NCBI GenBank assembly: GCA_039033855.1
Contig: JBCCBV010000001.1
Location: 248,001 to 312,000, forward strand
Source: JBCCBV01 sp039033855
Lineage (GTDB): Bacteria > Planctomycetota > Phycisphaerae > Phycisphaerales > Phycisphaeraceae
Reading direction: 5' to 3'
Length of the DNA: 64,000 nt
Positions 26,951 to 35,875 of the stretch are shown here, one piece after another. Position numbers and translations under genes: made by a program. The notes under the pieces were generated by a model. That model saw only the letters and a list, made by a program, of their open reading frames with translations, had not been told where the DNA came from and made no database searches. Every line of letters begins with the position of its first letter. Position 1 is the stretch's first letter.

Positions 26951-27028
26951 ACCACGCTTATCGGGCCAACCCGGCCTCGGCGATGAGCGGCGACCCCACG
27001 CCTGGCCGACGCCTCCACGCGGACCGGC

Positions 27029-28108
27029 TTAGAGCGCCGCGAGCCGTCGCGCCCGGTCTTCGGCCACCAGCGCATCGACCAACGGCTGCAGGTCGCCGGC
27101 CATGATCGACCGCAGGTTGAAGCTCTGGCCGATCCGGTGGTCCACCGCCACGTTTTCCTTGAAGCGATAGGTGCGCACGCGCTCGCTCCGGCCGCCGGCG
27201 CCGATCATCGCGGACCGCGCTTCGGCCCGCTCGGCGTCGGCCGCGGCGCGCTGGCGGTCGAACAGCCGTGCCCGGAGCAACCGCCAGGCCTTCTCGCGGT
27301 TCTGGGCCTGGCTCTTGGTCTCCTGCATGCGCACCTCGACCCCGGTGGGCTTGTGGATCAGGTGGACGGCCGTGGCGACCTTGTTGACGTTCTGCCCGCC
27401 CGGGCCCTGCGCGGTGGTGATGTGCTCCTCCACGTCGGCATTGTCGAGGTCGAGCTCGACTTCTTCGGGCTCGGGGAGCACGGCCACGGTGGCGGTCGAC
27501 GTGTGCACCCGGCCCTGGCTTTCGGTCGCGGGCACACGCTTCACACAATGCACGCCGCCCTCGTAGCCCAAGCCCTGACCGACGCTCGGGCCGTTGACCG
27601 ACGCCACGGCGTGTCGCAGGCCGCCCTGCTCGCCCGGCGAAAGCTCATCGACCTCGAGCGACCACCCGCGCGCCTTGGCGTAGGCCTGGTACGCCTCGAG
27701 CAGCTCGCCGGCGAACAGCGCCGCCTCGGCCCCGCCGGACCCGGCCCGCACTTCGAGGATGACCGCGCTGACCGCGGCGTCGTCGGCCGTGACCAGCTCC
27801 TGACCGATTTCTTCCAGCAGCGCATCGGCGCGGGATTCGACCCCGGGAAGTTCTTCGCGGGCCATCTCCACGAGTTCGGCGTCGGTCGATTCGACGGCCG
27901 TGCGCAGGTCGCGGGCCTCGTCCTGAAGCGCGCGCAAGGCGCGGTACCTCTGGACCAACGGTTCGAGCGAGGCCCGTTTGACCGCCAACCGCTTGACCTG
28001 GTCGGGGTCGGACGCCACGTCCGGGTCGGACAGCGCGCGGGTGAGCTCCTCGAACTGGGCGTCGAGCCCTTCGAGCTTGCGCATCAGGTTGTCGGGAGCG
28101 GCCGGCAT
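27029..28108 (-). CDS. prfA: Peptide chain release factor 1
   Basis: A 359-residue class I release factor recognising UAA and UAG. The GGQ motif at 237-239 (GPGGQNVNK) triggers peptide release. The anticodon-like tripeptide is PAT at 193-195 (RVPATES), the RF1 type, not the SPF of RF2. Length is normal. The ATG at 28108 begins the conserved helical domain; upstream codons to 28165 look non-coding. rpmE is just upstream on the same strand with a 78-base gap, the common rpmE-prfA order. No prmC follows. Confidence 0.97.
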   Translation of the reverse strand: MPAAPDNLMRKLEGLDAQFEELTRALSDPDVASDPDQVKRLAVKRASLEPLVQRYRALRALQDEARDLRTAVESTDAELVEMAREELPGVESRADALLEEIGQELVTADDAAVSAVILEVRAGSGGAEAALFAGELLEAYQAYAKARGWSLEVDELSPGEQGGLRHAVASVNGPSVGQGLGYEGGVHCVKRVPATESQGRVHTSTATVAVLPEPEEVELDLDNADVEEHITTAQGPGGQNVNKVATAVHLIHKPTGVEVRMQETKSQAQNREKAWRLLRARLFDRQRAAADAERAEARSAMIGAGGRSERVRTYRFKENVAVDHRIGQSFNLRSIMAGDLQPLVDALVAEDRARRLAAL

Positions 28109-28186
28109 GACGGGGCCGATCGAACCGCGCGGCGACACCGGGGCGTCGACCGGTCGCGCAAACACGGGGACACAAACGGGAGCGGG

Positions 28187-28447
28187 CTACTTCTTCTTGA
28201 AGTAGTTGCCGGCGAACTTGCGCTGGAACTTTTCGACCCGGCCGGCGGTGTCGAGGAACTTCTGCTTGCCGGTGAAGAACGGGTGGCTGGCCGAGGAGAT
28301 GTCGACCTTGACCAGCGGGTACTCATTGCCGTCTTCCCACTTGACGGTGGCGTTGCTCTTGGCGGTAGAGCGGGTGAGCATCGAGAAGTCGGCCGAGACG
28401 TCCTGGAAGACGACGGGGCGATACTTGGGGTGGGTGCCGGGCTTCAT
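28187..28447 (-). CDS. rpmE2: Ribosomal protein bL31, type B
   Basis: An 86-residue bL31 of the zinc-free type B (YkgM/RpmE2). It begins MKPGTHPKYRPVVFQD and has SHPFFTGKQKFLDTAGRVEKF near the end. There is no CxxC pair, so it does not bind zinc. It lies upstream of prfA, forming a translation-related unit. A good sigma70-type promoter is seen upstream. Confidence 0.95.
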   Translation of the reverse strand: MKPGTHPKYRPVVFQDVSADFSMLTRSTAKSNATVKWEDGNEYPLVKVDISSASHPFFTGKQKFLDTAGRVEKFQRKFAGNYFKKK

Positions 28448-28512
28448 GGGAAGGGCCTTGCGGGGCTCGGGGGTGGCTTGGGCGGTCGCGGCGGCGGTAC
28501 GCCGAGCCGGGC

Positions 28513-28541
28513 AGAATAGCCGGGGCCGGGTCGGCCTTCAA
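28513..28541 (-). promoter_or_regulatory. Promoter of rpmE-prfA
   Basis: On the minus strand, -35 TTGAAG (28541-28536), a 17-base spacer and -10 TATTCT (28518-28513). Transcription would start about 60 bases before rpmE. Confidence 0.6.
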
Positions 28542-28582
28542 CCCCCCTTGTGCAGCGGAGCCGGGTCCCGGTTGACGTGTTC

Positions 28583-28588
28583 TACACT
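28583..28588 (+). promoter_or_regulatory. Candidate leaderless -10 box of the class IV aminotransferase
   Basis: TACACT followed by CGCGGCC and ATG at 28596. The 16 bases TACACTCGCGGCCATG recur identically before carA (42908-42923). Confidence 0.55.
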
Positions 28589-28595
28589 CGCGGCC

Positions 28596-29720
28596 ATGCC
28601 CGAAGACGCCGCTCCCCCGCCGCCCCCCGTCGATCCCCCCGCCCCGGGCGGACCGGATACGCCGGAATCCCCGAACCCGTCGGAGGCCGCGCGTTACGAC
28701 TGGCTGGTGGACGGCCGGCTGGTCCCGCCGGATCAAGCGACCGTCGAGGCCGACGACGCCGGCCTGCAACACGCCGTGGGCCTGTTCGAAACCATGATCT
28801 GCGTCCACGGGCGGGTCTTCCGGCTCGATGAGCACCTCGAACGGCTGGCCGGCTCGGCGGTGGCCTTGGGCATGGCCCGCGAGATCGACCAAGGCGCCTT
28901 GGCCGACGCGGTGCGCGGCGCGATCCGGGGCAACCGGCTGGAGCGGGCCCGCATCCGGCTGACGGTCACGCCGGGCCGGGTGGGTTGGCGGCCCACCCTG
29001 GCGTCGAAAGGCGCGGAGGCTGCCGCAAGCCCAACGCAAACCGGTGACACACCCGCCCCGCCGCTGCGGGTGATCGTGGCGCCCTCGCCCAGCCCGGGGT
29101 ACGACCCGGCGTACTTCGAGCGCGGGGTGACGGTCACGATCGCTGGCCCGCTAGCGAACCCGTTCGACCCGCACGCCGGGCACAAGACGCTCAGTTATTG
29201 GTCGCGACTGAGCTCGCTGCGGCGCGCAGCGGAGGTGGGCGCAGGCGAAACCATCTGGCTCAGCGTCACCAACCACCTGGCGTCGGGCGCCGTGAGCAAC
29301 CTGCTGCTGGTGCGCAAGGGAGAGTTGTTCACGCCGTTCGCCCGGGGCGAGGAAGTCCCCGGCGCGCTCGGGGCGCCCGTCTTGCCGGGCGTGACCCGCG
29401 CAGCGGTGCTCGAACGCGCCGAGCAGGCCGGGCTGAAGGTCAAGCGCAAGATGCTGACCGTGGAAGAGTTGCTCGACGCCGACGAGGTCTTTTTGACTAA
29501 CTCCGGCTGGGGCGTGCTGCCGGTAACGCAGGTCGAGTCGAAAAAGATCTGCGACGGCCGGGTCGGCCCGGTGACGAGCAACCTCCGCCTGCAACTGCTC
29601 GAAACCATCGATCGAGAAACGTCCGCCGCCCCCGGAAGTGCGCCCGGCTCTGGTACCGCCAACGGAAGCGCGAACGGGACCGACGCCGGCGCCAACGGTC
29701 ACCGATCCGGTTCGGCGTAG
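28596..29720 (+). CDS. Class IV aminotransferase (branched-chain or D-amino acid/ADC lyase type)
   Basis: A 374-residue PLP enzyme of fold type IV. After a Pro-rich head of about 35 residues comes DWLVDGRLVPPDQATV and GLFETMICVHGRVFRLDEHLERL. The likely PLP lysine is in AGHKTLSYWSRL. EVFLTNSGWGVLPVTQ is the phosphate-binding region. Members make branched-chain amino acids, D-amino acids or 4-amino-4-deoxychorismate products; the exact activity cannot be decided here. The C-terminus is a Gly/Ser/Asn-rich tail. Both tails lengthen it beyond the usual 280-310 residues. Confidence 0.85.
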   Translation: MPEDAAPPPPPVDPPAPGGPDTPESPNPSEAARYDWLVDGRLVPPDQATVEADDAGLQHAVGLFETMICVHGRVFRLDEHLERLAGSAVALGMAREIDQGALADAVRGAIRGNRLERARIRLTVTPGRVGWRPTLASKGAEAAASPTQTGDTPAPPLRVIVAPSPSPGYDPAYFERGVTVTIAGPLANPFDPHAGHKTLSYWSRLSSLRRAAEVGAGETIWLSVTNHLASGAVSNLLLVRKGELFTPFARGEEVPGALGAPVLPGVTRAAVLERAEQAGLKVKRKMLTVEELLDADEVFLTNSGWGVLPVTQVESKKICDGRVGPVTSNLRLQLLETIDRETSAAPGSAPGSGTANGSANGTDAGANGHRSGSA

Positions 29721-30868
29721 CGCAACACCAGGTCGAACAGCTCGGCTTTGCGTGCGGGGACTCCCGCCGTTTCAGGGCGCCCCAGCCCGCGGGCCACGCC
29801 CAGGTCTTTGAGCATCGCCGTCCGCAGCACCGGGCAGGTGAACACGGCGTCGAAGTTGCTCTCGATGCCGCGGCCCATGCCGATGAGCACCACCAGGTCG
29901 GGCGGGTGTGCTTGGACCTCGTCCGCGAGTTCGACCGAGACCTTCGACAGGTCGATGAGCGGGGTCCGGCAGCCGCTGGGCACGCAGCGCAGCTTGCCCT
30001 CGGTAATCGCTTTACCCAGGAAGGGATCGGCGATGCTCAGGCGATCGAGCAGCCCGCCCGGCTCGACCAGTTCGTGGTGCGTGATGTCGTTGAGCGACGG
30101 TTCGGGGTTGGCGGTCAGCACGACCCGGCCGCCCCGCTGGATGAGGTCGCGGGCGAAAGGGATCGCGCCCAGCACGATGTCGGGCCCGGCGTTGTCGACA
30201 AAGATCAGCGTCTGCTTTGGCGGGTCGATGCGCAACCGCTCGAGCCAGGCGTCGGCGTCGTCGTACAGCCAAGGCCGTGGTTTGAGCCGGCGCAACGCCG
30301 CGTGGAACCCCGCGTCGCCCGACTCGAACAGCTTGATGGTTTCGTCGGCGCCCAGGTCGAAGATGTTGCCGGCGAACAGCCCGCGCAACACGGCTATGCC
30401 ACGGTCGTTGTCCGCCAGCGCGTCGTGATGCGTCACAAGCCCGGCGTAGAGCGGCTCGGCCTGGGCGTTCGCCTCGACCTTGGCCAGCCGGTAGGGGTCG
30501 GGGATGTCGAACCGGCGCAGGGCATCTTCGCGCGTTGTGCAGATGTCGAGGATCGCCAGCCGGCCGTCCGGCCCGGCGACGTCGGCGGGGTTCGCTTCGG
30601 CCCGGTCGAGCCAGGCGAAAAAGAGTGAGCGAGCCCGCGTAAGCTTCGCTCCGGAAACTTCCGGGGGGACGCCACGCTCGGCCGACTCTTCGAGCGAACA
30701 CGCTACGAGCTTTTCAAAGTGCCGCCGGAACAGCGACAGCCAGTACGCCCGCTCTTCGGGCAGTTGAGCGAGGTCCCATCGGCACGCGCGGTAGCCGCCG
30801 GGGTCGGCCAGCAACGGCAGCGGGGTGAAATCAGAAGGCGGCGCATCGACGGGGGCGGGGTTATTCAC
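29699..30868 (-). CDS. DUF89 / ARMT1-like damage-control phosphatase family protein
   Basis: A 389-residue protein of the DUF89 family, metal-dependent phosphatases thought to remove damaged or surplus phosphometabolites. Conserved features are AGNIFDLGA at about 167-175 and the metal-site block FVDNAGPDIVLGAIPFAR at 223-240, with Asp225 and Asn226. The C-terminal segment VLIGMGRGIESNFD completes the fold. A TATCCT box ends 6 bases before the GTG start. The 3' end overlaps the convergent aminotransferase gene by 22 bases. The physiological substrate is unknown. Confidence 0.82.
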   Translation of the reverse strand: MNNPAPVDAPPSDFTPLPLLADPGGYRACRWDLAQLPEERAYWLSLFRRHFEKLVACSLEESAERGVPPEVSGAKLTRARSLFFAWLDRAEANPADVAGPDGRLAILDICTTREDALRRFDIPDPYRLAKVEANAQAEPLYAGLVTHHDALADNDRGIAVLRGLFAGNIFDLGADETIKLFESGDAGFHAALRRLKPRPWLYDDADAWLERLRIDPPKQTLIFVDNAGPDIVLGAIPFARDLIQRGGRVVLTANPEPSLNDITHHELVEPGGLLDRLSIADPFLGKAITEGKLRCVPSGCRTPLIDLSKVSVELADEVQAHPPDLVVLIGMGRGIESNFDAVFTCPVLRTAMLKDLGVARGLGRPETAGVPARKAELFDLVLRYAEPDR

Positions 30869-30874
30869 GGCCGA

Positions 30875-30880
30875 AGGATA
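30875..30880 (-). promoter_or_regulatory. Candidate leaderless -10 box of the DUF89 gene
   Basis: TATCCT on the minus strand, 6 bases before the GTG at 30868, with spacer TCGGCC. Confidence 0.5.
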
Positions 30881-30903
30881 CGCGCGCCCAGAGCACGCCG
30901 ACT

Positions 30904-32412
30904 TCACGCCACCTGCGAAGCCTGTGCCCCTCCCGCGCGGTCGACCAGCGTGCGGGCCACGGTCCACACGTCGCCGGCGCCCATGGTCACCACCAAATCG
31001 CCCGGCCGGACCATCGCGCTCAGGTGATCGCCGAGTGCCTCCAACGGGTCGACGTGCGCCGCGTGCACGCCCGACGCCCGCAGGCGGTTGACCAGGTCGG
31101 TGGCGGTGACCGAGTGGCGGTCTTGCTCGCTGTCGCGGACGAAGTAGATCTCCGGCACCAGCACCACGTCGGCGGCGGCGAAGCTGACCGCGAACTGATC
31201 GAGCAGGAACCGTGTACGGCTGTGCTGGTGCGGCTGGAACACACAGATCAGCCGTTCGGGCTGGTAGTGCAGCCGGAGCGCGCGGAGCGTCGTGTCGACC
31301 TCGGTCGGGTGGTGGCCGTAGTCGTCGATCACCGAGACCGAGCGCTCGGCGTCGGCGTAGCCCACGTGCTGCATCCGGCGGTCTAGCCCACGAAACCCTT
31401 CGACGGCGTCGGCGATGTCGAGCCAGTCGGCGCCGAACCGATGCGCCAGCACCGCGGCGACGGCGGCGTTGTAGTCCATGTGCTCGCCCGGCATCGGGCT
31501 GCGCCAAGCGGCGACCGGCTTGCCGGCGTGATACAGCCGGACGCCCCGCCGATCGGAAATGCGCCCGCCGCCCAGGTCCCACCCGCCCGACGCCAGGCAC
31601 TCGACGCGCCAGTCGGCCTGCGGGGAAAAACCGATGGTTTGGACCTGCGCATCGAGCCCGGCCGTCACCGCCAGTCGGTGCGGCGATTCGTGGTGCATCA
31701 GCAGCGAGCCGTGGCCGGGGATCAGCCGTGCGAACTGGGCGAAGCTCTCGACGATCTCTTCGAGGTTGGCGTAGTAGTCGAGGTGATCGGCCTCGAGGTT
31801 CAGCACCGCCGCGTGCGTCGGACGCAGGTGGTGGAAGCTGCGGTCGTACTCGCAAGCCTCGGCCAGCAGCAGGTCGGACGCGCCGACGCGGGCGCCGCCG
31901 CCGATCTGTTCGCAGTGGGCGCCGACGATGAACGACGGGTCGATCCCACAGGCCAGCAGGATGTGGCACAACAGGCTGGTCGTGGTGCTCTTGCCGTGCG
32001 TGCCGGCGATGGCGACGCCCCGGCGACCGCCCATGAGCCGGCCGAGCATCTGGGCGTACTTCACCACCTCGACGCCTTGCGATTGGGCGGCTTGCACCTC
32101 GCCGTGGTCGGGCGGGATGGCCGCGGAAACCACCAGGGTGTCCAGGCCTTGCGGCAGCGCGTCGCCGGATTGGTTGAGACTGACATCGACGCCCTCGGCC
32201 ATGAGCGCGGTGGTGGCGGGCGAGCCGCTCCGATCGCTGCCCGATGCCACGGCGCCCTCCTGCCGGGCGATGCGGGCCAGGCCGGACATCCCGCAGCCGC
32301 CGACGCCGACGAAGTGCAAACGCTTGCCGGCCAAGGCGCCCGGGGAACCCCGGTCGCTCGCCTTGCCCGTGCGCTCGTGATCTGGACCGTGGGTGGAAGG
32401 GTGCATCCGCAT
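30904..32412 (-). CDS. murC: UDP-N-acetylmuramate--L-alanine ligase
   Basis: A 502-residue Mur ligase adding L-alanine to UDP-MurNAc, a cytoplasmic step of peptidoglycan synthesis. The N-terminal Rossmann motif LHFVGVGGCGMSGLA, the ATP loop GTHGKSTTTS and LEADHLDYY are typical of MurC. Three in-frame ATGs lie within 12 bases; the middle one at 32412 is exactly 6 bases after GATAAC, so it was chosen. The gene is isolated: no other mur genes are in the window. It supports a peptidoglycan wall in this organism. Confidence 0.94.
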   Translation of the reverse strand: MRMHPSTHGPDHERTGKASDRGSPGALAGKRLHFVGVGGCGMSGLARIARQEGAVASGSDRSGSPATTALMAEGVDVSLNQSGDALPQGLDTLVVSAAIPPDHGEVQAAQSQGVEVVKYAQMLGRLMGGRRGVAIAGTHGKSTTTSLLCHILLACGIDPSFIVGAHCEQIGGGARVGASDLLLAEACEYDRSFHHLRPTHAAVLNLEADHLDYYANLEEIVESFAQFARLIPGHGSLLMHHESPHRLAVTAGLDAQVQTIGFSPQADWRVECLASGGWDLGGGRISDRRGVRLYHAGKPVAAWRSPMPGEHMDYNAAVAAVLAHRFGADWLDIADAVEGFRGLDRRMQHVGYADAERSVSVIDDYGHHPTEVDTTLRALRLHYQPERLICVFQPHQHSRTRFLLDQFAVSFAAADVVLVPEIYFVRDSEQDRHSVTATDLVNRLRASGVHAAHVDPLEALGDHLSAMVRPGDLVVTMGAGDVWTVARTLVDRAGGAQASQVA

Positions 32413-32473
32413 CGTCATGTTATCGGTTTGAGGGCGGAAGCCCGCGTAAATCCCACCTGCAACCCCCTCCGCG

Positions 32474-32479
32474 TAGACT
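32474..32479 (+). promoter_or_regulatory. Candidate leaderless -10 box of the GH57 gene
   Basis: TAGACT, spacer CCGAGGC (7 bases), then ATG at 32487. No Shine-Dalgarno sequence. Confidence 0.5.
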
Positions 32480-32486
32480 CCGAGGC

Positions 32487-34196
32487 ATGGCGTCATCCCT
32501 CGGCTCATTCTGTCTGGTCCTGCACGGTCACCTGCCTTACGTCCTGCACCACGGCACCTGGCCGCACGGCGAGGACTGGCTCTACGAAGCCGCCGCCGAG
32601 ACCTACCTGCCCGTGCTCGCGGCGCTCGACGAATGCGTGTTCTTCAACGCGGCGCCCAAGCTCACCATGGGCTTGACGCCGGTGCTGCTCGAGCAGCTGA
32701 CCCACCCGCACTTCCGCGCAGGGTTCGTGGGCTACCTCGAAGACCGCATCGAACGGGCCAAGGCCGACCGCAAAGAGTTCGACGGGCTGGGCAACGGCCA
32801 CATGGCCTACTTGGCCGAGCGGTGGGAAACCTGGCACACCGAGCGTCTCGAGCAGTTCGAGAAGATGGGGCGCGACATCCCCAAGGCCTTCGCCGGACAC
32901 GCTCAGGCCGGGCGGCTGGAGATCCTCACCAGCAACGCCACGCACGGGTACATGCCGCTGCTGCTGCAAGACTCGTCGATCCGCGGGCAGGTGCGGGCGG
33001 GCATCGCCAGCAGCGAGCGAATCCTGGGCTTCAAGCCCAAGGGGATGTGGCTGCCCGAGTGCGCCTACCGACCCGGCGGGCCGTGGACCCCGCCGATCAA
33101 CTGGGGCTATCAGGACTACCGCGTGGGCATCGAGCACCTGGTGGCCGACGAGGGCGTGACGCACTTTTTCGTCGAAGACCACCTGATCACGAGCTCGCGC
33201 AGCGAGTGGGCCTTTGAGAACGAGCAGTGGAGCAAGGTCGGCTGGGAAGACGCCGAAAAGTACGCCGCCCGCGGCTGGCGCAGCGTGAACGAGCCCCACG
33301 GCGTGAACTCCGACGGCAACGGCCTGGCAAGGGCGTGGGCCTTCGCCCGCGACGCCAAGGTGTGCGAGCAGGTCTGGTCCGGCGACTTCGGCTATCCCGC
33401 GGCCGGCGAATACATGGAGTTCCACAAGAAGTGGGGCCCCCGCCGGGGCCTGCGCTACTGGAAGATCACCGGCGGCAAGACCGACTTGGGCGACAAGCAC
33501 CTGTACTACCCGCAGGACATCGAGGGCAAGATCCACGAGCACGTTTCGCACTTCATCGATTCGATCAAAGCCTCGCTAACGCGCCACCGCGACCTGAGAG
33601 GCCAACCCGGCACGGTGGTGGCGACCTTCGACGCCGAGCTGTTCGGCCACTGGTGGTTCGAGGGCCCCCGGTTCATCCGCGACCTGATGCTCAGCCTGCA
33701 CGCCGACCCGGACATCGAGCTGCGCACCACGCAGGAACACCTCGACCAGACCTTTGTCGACAAGGTCGTCGCCCTGCCCGAGGGCTCTTGGGGCGAAGAA
33801 GGCGACCACCGCGTGTGGACCAACGATCAGGTCAACTGGATGTGGGACATCGAGTACCGGTGCGAGTCGGTCTGGGGCCGTCTGACCAACGAGCTGCCCT
33901 GGCGCAAACAAGACGAGGTGCACGAGCTGCTCAAAAAGGCCGGGCGCGAGTTGCTGCTGCTGCAGGCGAGCGACTGGCCGTTCGTGATCCGCCGGGGCCA
34001 GGCCGTCGACTACGGCATCAAGCGGTTCATGCAGCACGTCTCACGCTTCGAGGTGTTGACCGACCTGGCCGAAAAGGTCGCCATGGGCTCGAAGTACCTC
34101 GGCGGGCTGAACGAGGTCGAAAAGCACGAGGTCGCCGACGCCGACCTGCACGACGTGATCTTCCCCGAGATCGACCTGGAGTGGTGGAAGGCGTAG
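32487..34196 (+). CDS. Glycoside hydrolase family 57, probable 1,4-alpha-glucan branching enzyme
   Basis: A 569-residue GH57 protein of the DUF1957/AmyC type. The first motif HGHLPYV is at 13-19. The probable nucleophile is Glu191 in GMWLPECAYRP, and the acid/base is Asp382 in TFDAELFGHWWFEGP. Spacing and motifs match the GH57 branching enzymes of Thermococcus and Thermotoga. The C-terminal helical domain (about 440-560) is present. It would introduce alpha-1,6 branches into glycogen. It is a single-gene unit opposite murC, with 74 bases between the two starts. No other glycogen genes are nearby. Confidence 0.88.
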   Translation: MASSLGSFCLVLHGHLPYVLHHGTWPHGEDWLYEAAAETYLPVLAALDECVFFNAAPKLTMGLTPVLLEQLTHPHFRAGFVGYLEDRIERAKADRKEFDGLGNGHMAYLAERWETWHTERLEQFEKMGRDIPKAFAGHAQAGRLEILTSNATHGYMPLLLQDSSIRGQVRAGIASSERILGFKPKGMWLPECAYRPGGPWTPPINWGYQDYRVGIEHLVADEGVTHFFVEDHLITSSRSEWAFENEQWSKVGWEDAEKYAARGWRSVNEPHGVNSDGNGLARAWAFARDAKVCEQVWSGDFGYPAAGEYMEFHKKWGPRRGLRYWKITGGKTDLGDKHLYYPQDIEGKIHEHVSHFIDSIKASLTRHRDLRGQPGTVVATFDAELFGHWWFEGPRFIRDLMLSLHADPDIELRTTQEHLDQTFVDKVVALPEGSWGEEGDHRVWTNDQVNWMWDIEYRCESVWGRLTNELPWRKQDEVHELLKKAGRELLLLQASDWPFVIRRGQAVDYGIKRFMQHVSRFEVLTDLAEKVAMGSKYLGGLNEVEKHEVADADLHDVIFPEIDLEWWKA

Positions 34197-34235
34197 GTGC
34201 GTGGTAGCGACACGGCTTGCCGCGTCCCAGGCAAT

Positions 34236-34393
34236 AACCACAGAGGCACGGAGGCCCAGAGAAGAAGTGCAGAAAAAGCAGATCGGATTCAGGAGTGCAA
34301 GCACTCGTTTCACGTCGGCCTGGATACCTTTAGGACTGCACTCATCTCTTGCCGCATTGTTTTCTCTCTGTGACTCTGCGCCTCTGTGGTTGA
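34236..34393 (+). repeat. Intergenic inverted repeat, copy A
   Basis: A left arm around ACCACAGAGGCACGGAGGC (from 34238) and a right arm around CTCTGCGCCTCTGTGGTT (to 34391) are imperfect inverted copies enclosing about 95 bases. Two further copies lie at 49.5 kb and 50.1 kb. ACCACAGAG-type elements are known as widespread intergenic repeats in many bacteria. No gene is supported between 34197 and 34412. Confidence 0.75.
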
Positions 34394-34412
34394 TTGACGT
34401 GATTTACAAGCC

Positions 34413-35093
34413 ATGAAGCTGCTGATCGCCACGGGCAACCCGCACAAGCTCGACGAGATCCGGGCCGTCCTGGGATCGACCTTTGAGCTGCTATCGCTCA
34501 AAGACGTCGGGCTGGGCGACCTTGCCGAACCGGTCGAGGACGCCGACACCTTCGCGGGCAACGCTGAGATCAAGGCGCGGTATTACGCCGAACACGCGAG
34601 CCTGCCATGCCTGGCCGACGACAGCGGCCTTATGGTCGATGCGATCGGCGGTGCGCCCGGCGTGATCTCGGCCCGATACGCGATGGACGCCCCGGAAGCC
34701 CAGCAGTGCGTAGGGATGACGGTGCCTTGGGCGGATGCGCCGCGCTCGCTGCGCGACTACGCCAACAACGCCAAGCTGCTGCGGGCGCTCGACGGCGTGC
34801 CCGTGAAGGAACGCGCCGCACGGTTCGTCTGCTCGATCTGTGTGGTGGGCGTTGGGGACCCGCCGCGGATGGTGGAAGGCCTCTTCGAAGGCCGGGTCCT
34901 CACCCTAGAGGAATGCGCCGAACCCGCTAAGCCCTGGCTCGGTCTGGGCGCGCACGGCTTCGGCTACGACCCGCTGTTCTGGCTCGACGACGTCGGCCAG
35001 ACATCCGCCCAACTGTCTTCTAAAGCCAAGAACGATCGCAGCCACCGGGGCGTGGCGTTGCGCACGCTGGCCGTGCAACTCGCTTCGGGTTAG
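34413..35093 (+). CDS. rdgB: XTP/dITP diphosphatase (RdgB/HAM1)
   Basis: A 226-residue house-cleaning pyrophosphatase that removes non-canonical purine nucleotides. It starts MKLLIATGNPHKLDEI and contains the metal site LADDSGL and GAPGVISARYA. The segment GFGYDPLFW is the base-recognition loop, and SHRGVALRTL closes the family signature. It is about 25 residues longer than usual, through an insertion after the SARYA motif. It follows copy A of the intergenic repeat. Its end overlaps the convergent hisH by 4 bases. Confidence 0.94.
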   Translation: MKLLIATGNPHKLDEIRAVLGSTFELLSLKDVGLGDLAEPVEDADTFAGNAEIKARYYAEHASLPCLADDSGLMVDAIGGAPGVISARYAMDAPEAQQCVGMTVPWADAPRSLRDYANNAKLLRALDGVPVKERAARFVCSICVVGVGDPPRMVEGLFEGRVLTLEECAEPAKPWLGLGAHGFGYDPLFWLDDVGQTSAQLSSKAKNDRSHRGVALRTLAVQLASG

Positions 35094-35731
35094 GGCGACC
35101 AGCGCGCGAACCGGTCGAGCATGGCCAAGCCGACCCGCTGCGATTTTTCGGGGTGGAACTGGGTGGCGACCAGGTTGCCGCGCCCGATGACCGCGGCGAA
35201 GGGCCCGCCGTAGTCGCAGGTGGCCAGTACGGATGCGTCGTCTTCGCATCGCGCGTGGTAGCCGTGCACGAAGTAGACGTGGTCGTCGGGCCGTATGCCT
35301 TGGAGCAGCGGGTGAGCGGTGTCGCCGGTCGGGTTCAGGGTGTTCCAGCCCATGTGGGGGACTTTGAGGCGTTGGCCTTGGGGCCCGCAGGGATGGTCGA
35401 ACGCCTGCACGCCGCCGGGGATCAGGCCGAGGCCGGGCTCGGGGGTATCGCCGGCGGTTTCGGTTGAGCGATCCAGCAGCAGCTGCATGCCCAGACAGAC
35501 GCCGAGCAGCGGCCGGCCGGACTGAGCGAACTGCCGGAGCACCTCGGCCCAGCCGCCTTGGTGGAGCCGTGCCATCCCGTCGCCAAACGCCCCGACGCCG
35601 GGCAACACCGCGCGGTCGTACCCGCTGAGTTTGGCGGGGTCGTTGCAGGGCTCGGCCCGTGCGCCGGCGCGGTCGAACCCGCGCACGACCGAACGCAGGT
35701 TGCCCAAGCCGTAATCGAGGACGCCAATCAT
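35090..35731 (-). CDS. hisH: Imidazole glycerol phosphate synthase glutaminase subunit
   Basis: A 213-residue class I glutamine amidotransferase that supplies ammonia to HisF in histidine synthesis. The nucleophile is in GVCLGMQLLLD; the His/Glu pair is in ATQFHPEKSQ near the C-terminus. The N-terminal IGVLDYGLGNLRSV is typical of HisH. The ATG at 35731 is supported by the TACCCT box 8 bases upstream and by the conserved start. hisF and the other his genes are not adjacent. Confidence 0.95.
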   Translation of the reverse strand: MIGVLDYGLGNLRSVVRGFDRAGARAEPCNDPAKLSGYDRAVLPGVGAFGDGMARLHQGGWAEVLRQFAQSGRPLLGVCLGMQLLLDRSTETAGDTPEPGLGLIPGGVQAFDHPCGPQGQRLKVPHMGWNTLNPTGDTAHPLLQGIRPDDHVYFVHGYHARCEDDASVLATCDYGGPFAAVIGRGNLVATQFHPEKSQRVGLAMLDRFARWSP

Positions 35732-35739
35732 GGACGCGA

Positions 35740-35745
35740 AGGGTA
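35740..35745 (-). promoter_or_regulatory. Candidate leaderless -10 box of hisH
   Basis: TACCCT on the minus strand, 8 bases before the hisH ATG, and directly after the T tract of the upstream terminator. Confidence 0.45.
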
Positions 35746-35753
35746 GCGGGCGC

Positions 35754-35785
35754 AAAAAAACGCGGCCGGCACTGGGCCGACCGCG
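35754..35785 (-). terminator. Rho-independent terminator of the PEP-CTERM gene
   Basis: On the minus strand the stem CGCGGTCGGC pairs with GCCGGCCGCG around CCAGT and is followed by seven T. It lies about 90 bases after the PEP-CTERM stop and just before the hisH promoter box, separating the two units. It is the clearest intrinsic terminator in the window. Confidence 0.85.
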
Positions 35786-35875
35786 TGAGGAGGGGTTGTC
35801 TTTTCTCCGCCGAGTGCGGGCGTCCCCGCCGATCCCCGAAAGGGCTGATAAGGCCCTCTTGTCTGTGTCGCGGCT

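Noticed and set aside
24752..26986. A 744-codon open frame on the plus strand opposite the 960-residue gene
   Set aside because: Composition is Gly/Arg/Ala/Val-rich without motifs, as for antisense shadows; the minus frame has a signal peptide and structured blocks.
29699..31969. A 756-codon minus-strand frame joining the DUF89 gene to sequence over murC
   Set aside because: The upstream half is a shadow of murC. The GTG at 30868 with its TATCCT box is the better start.
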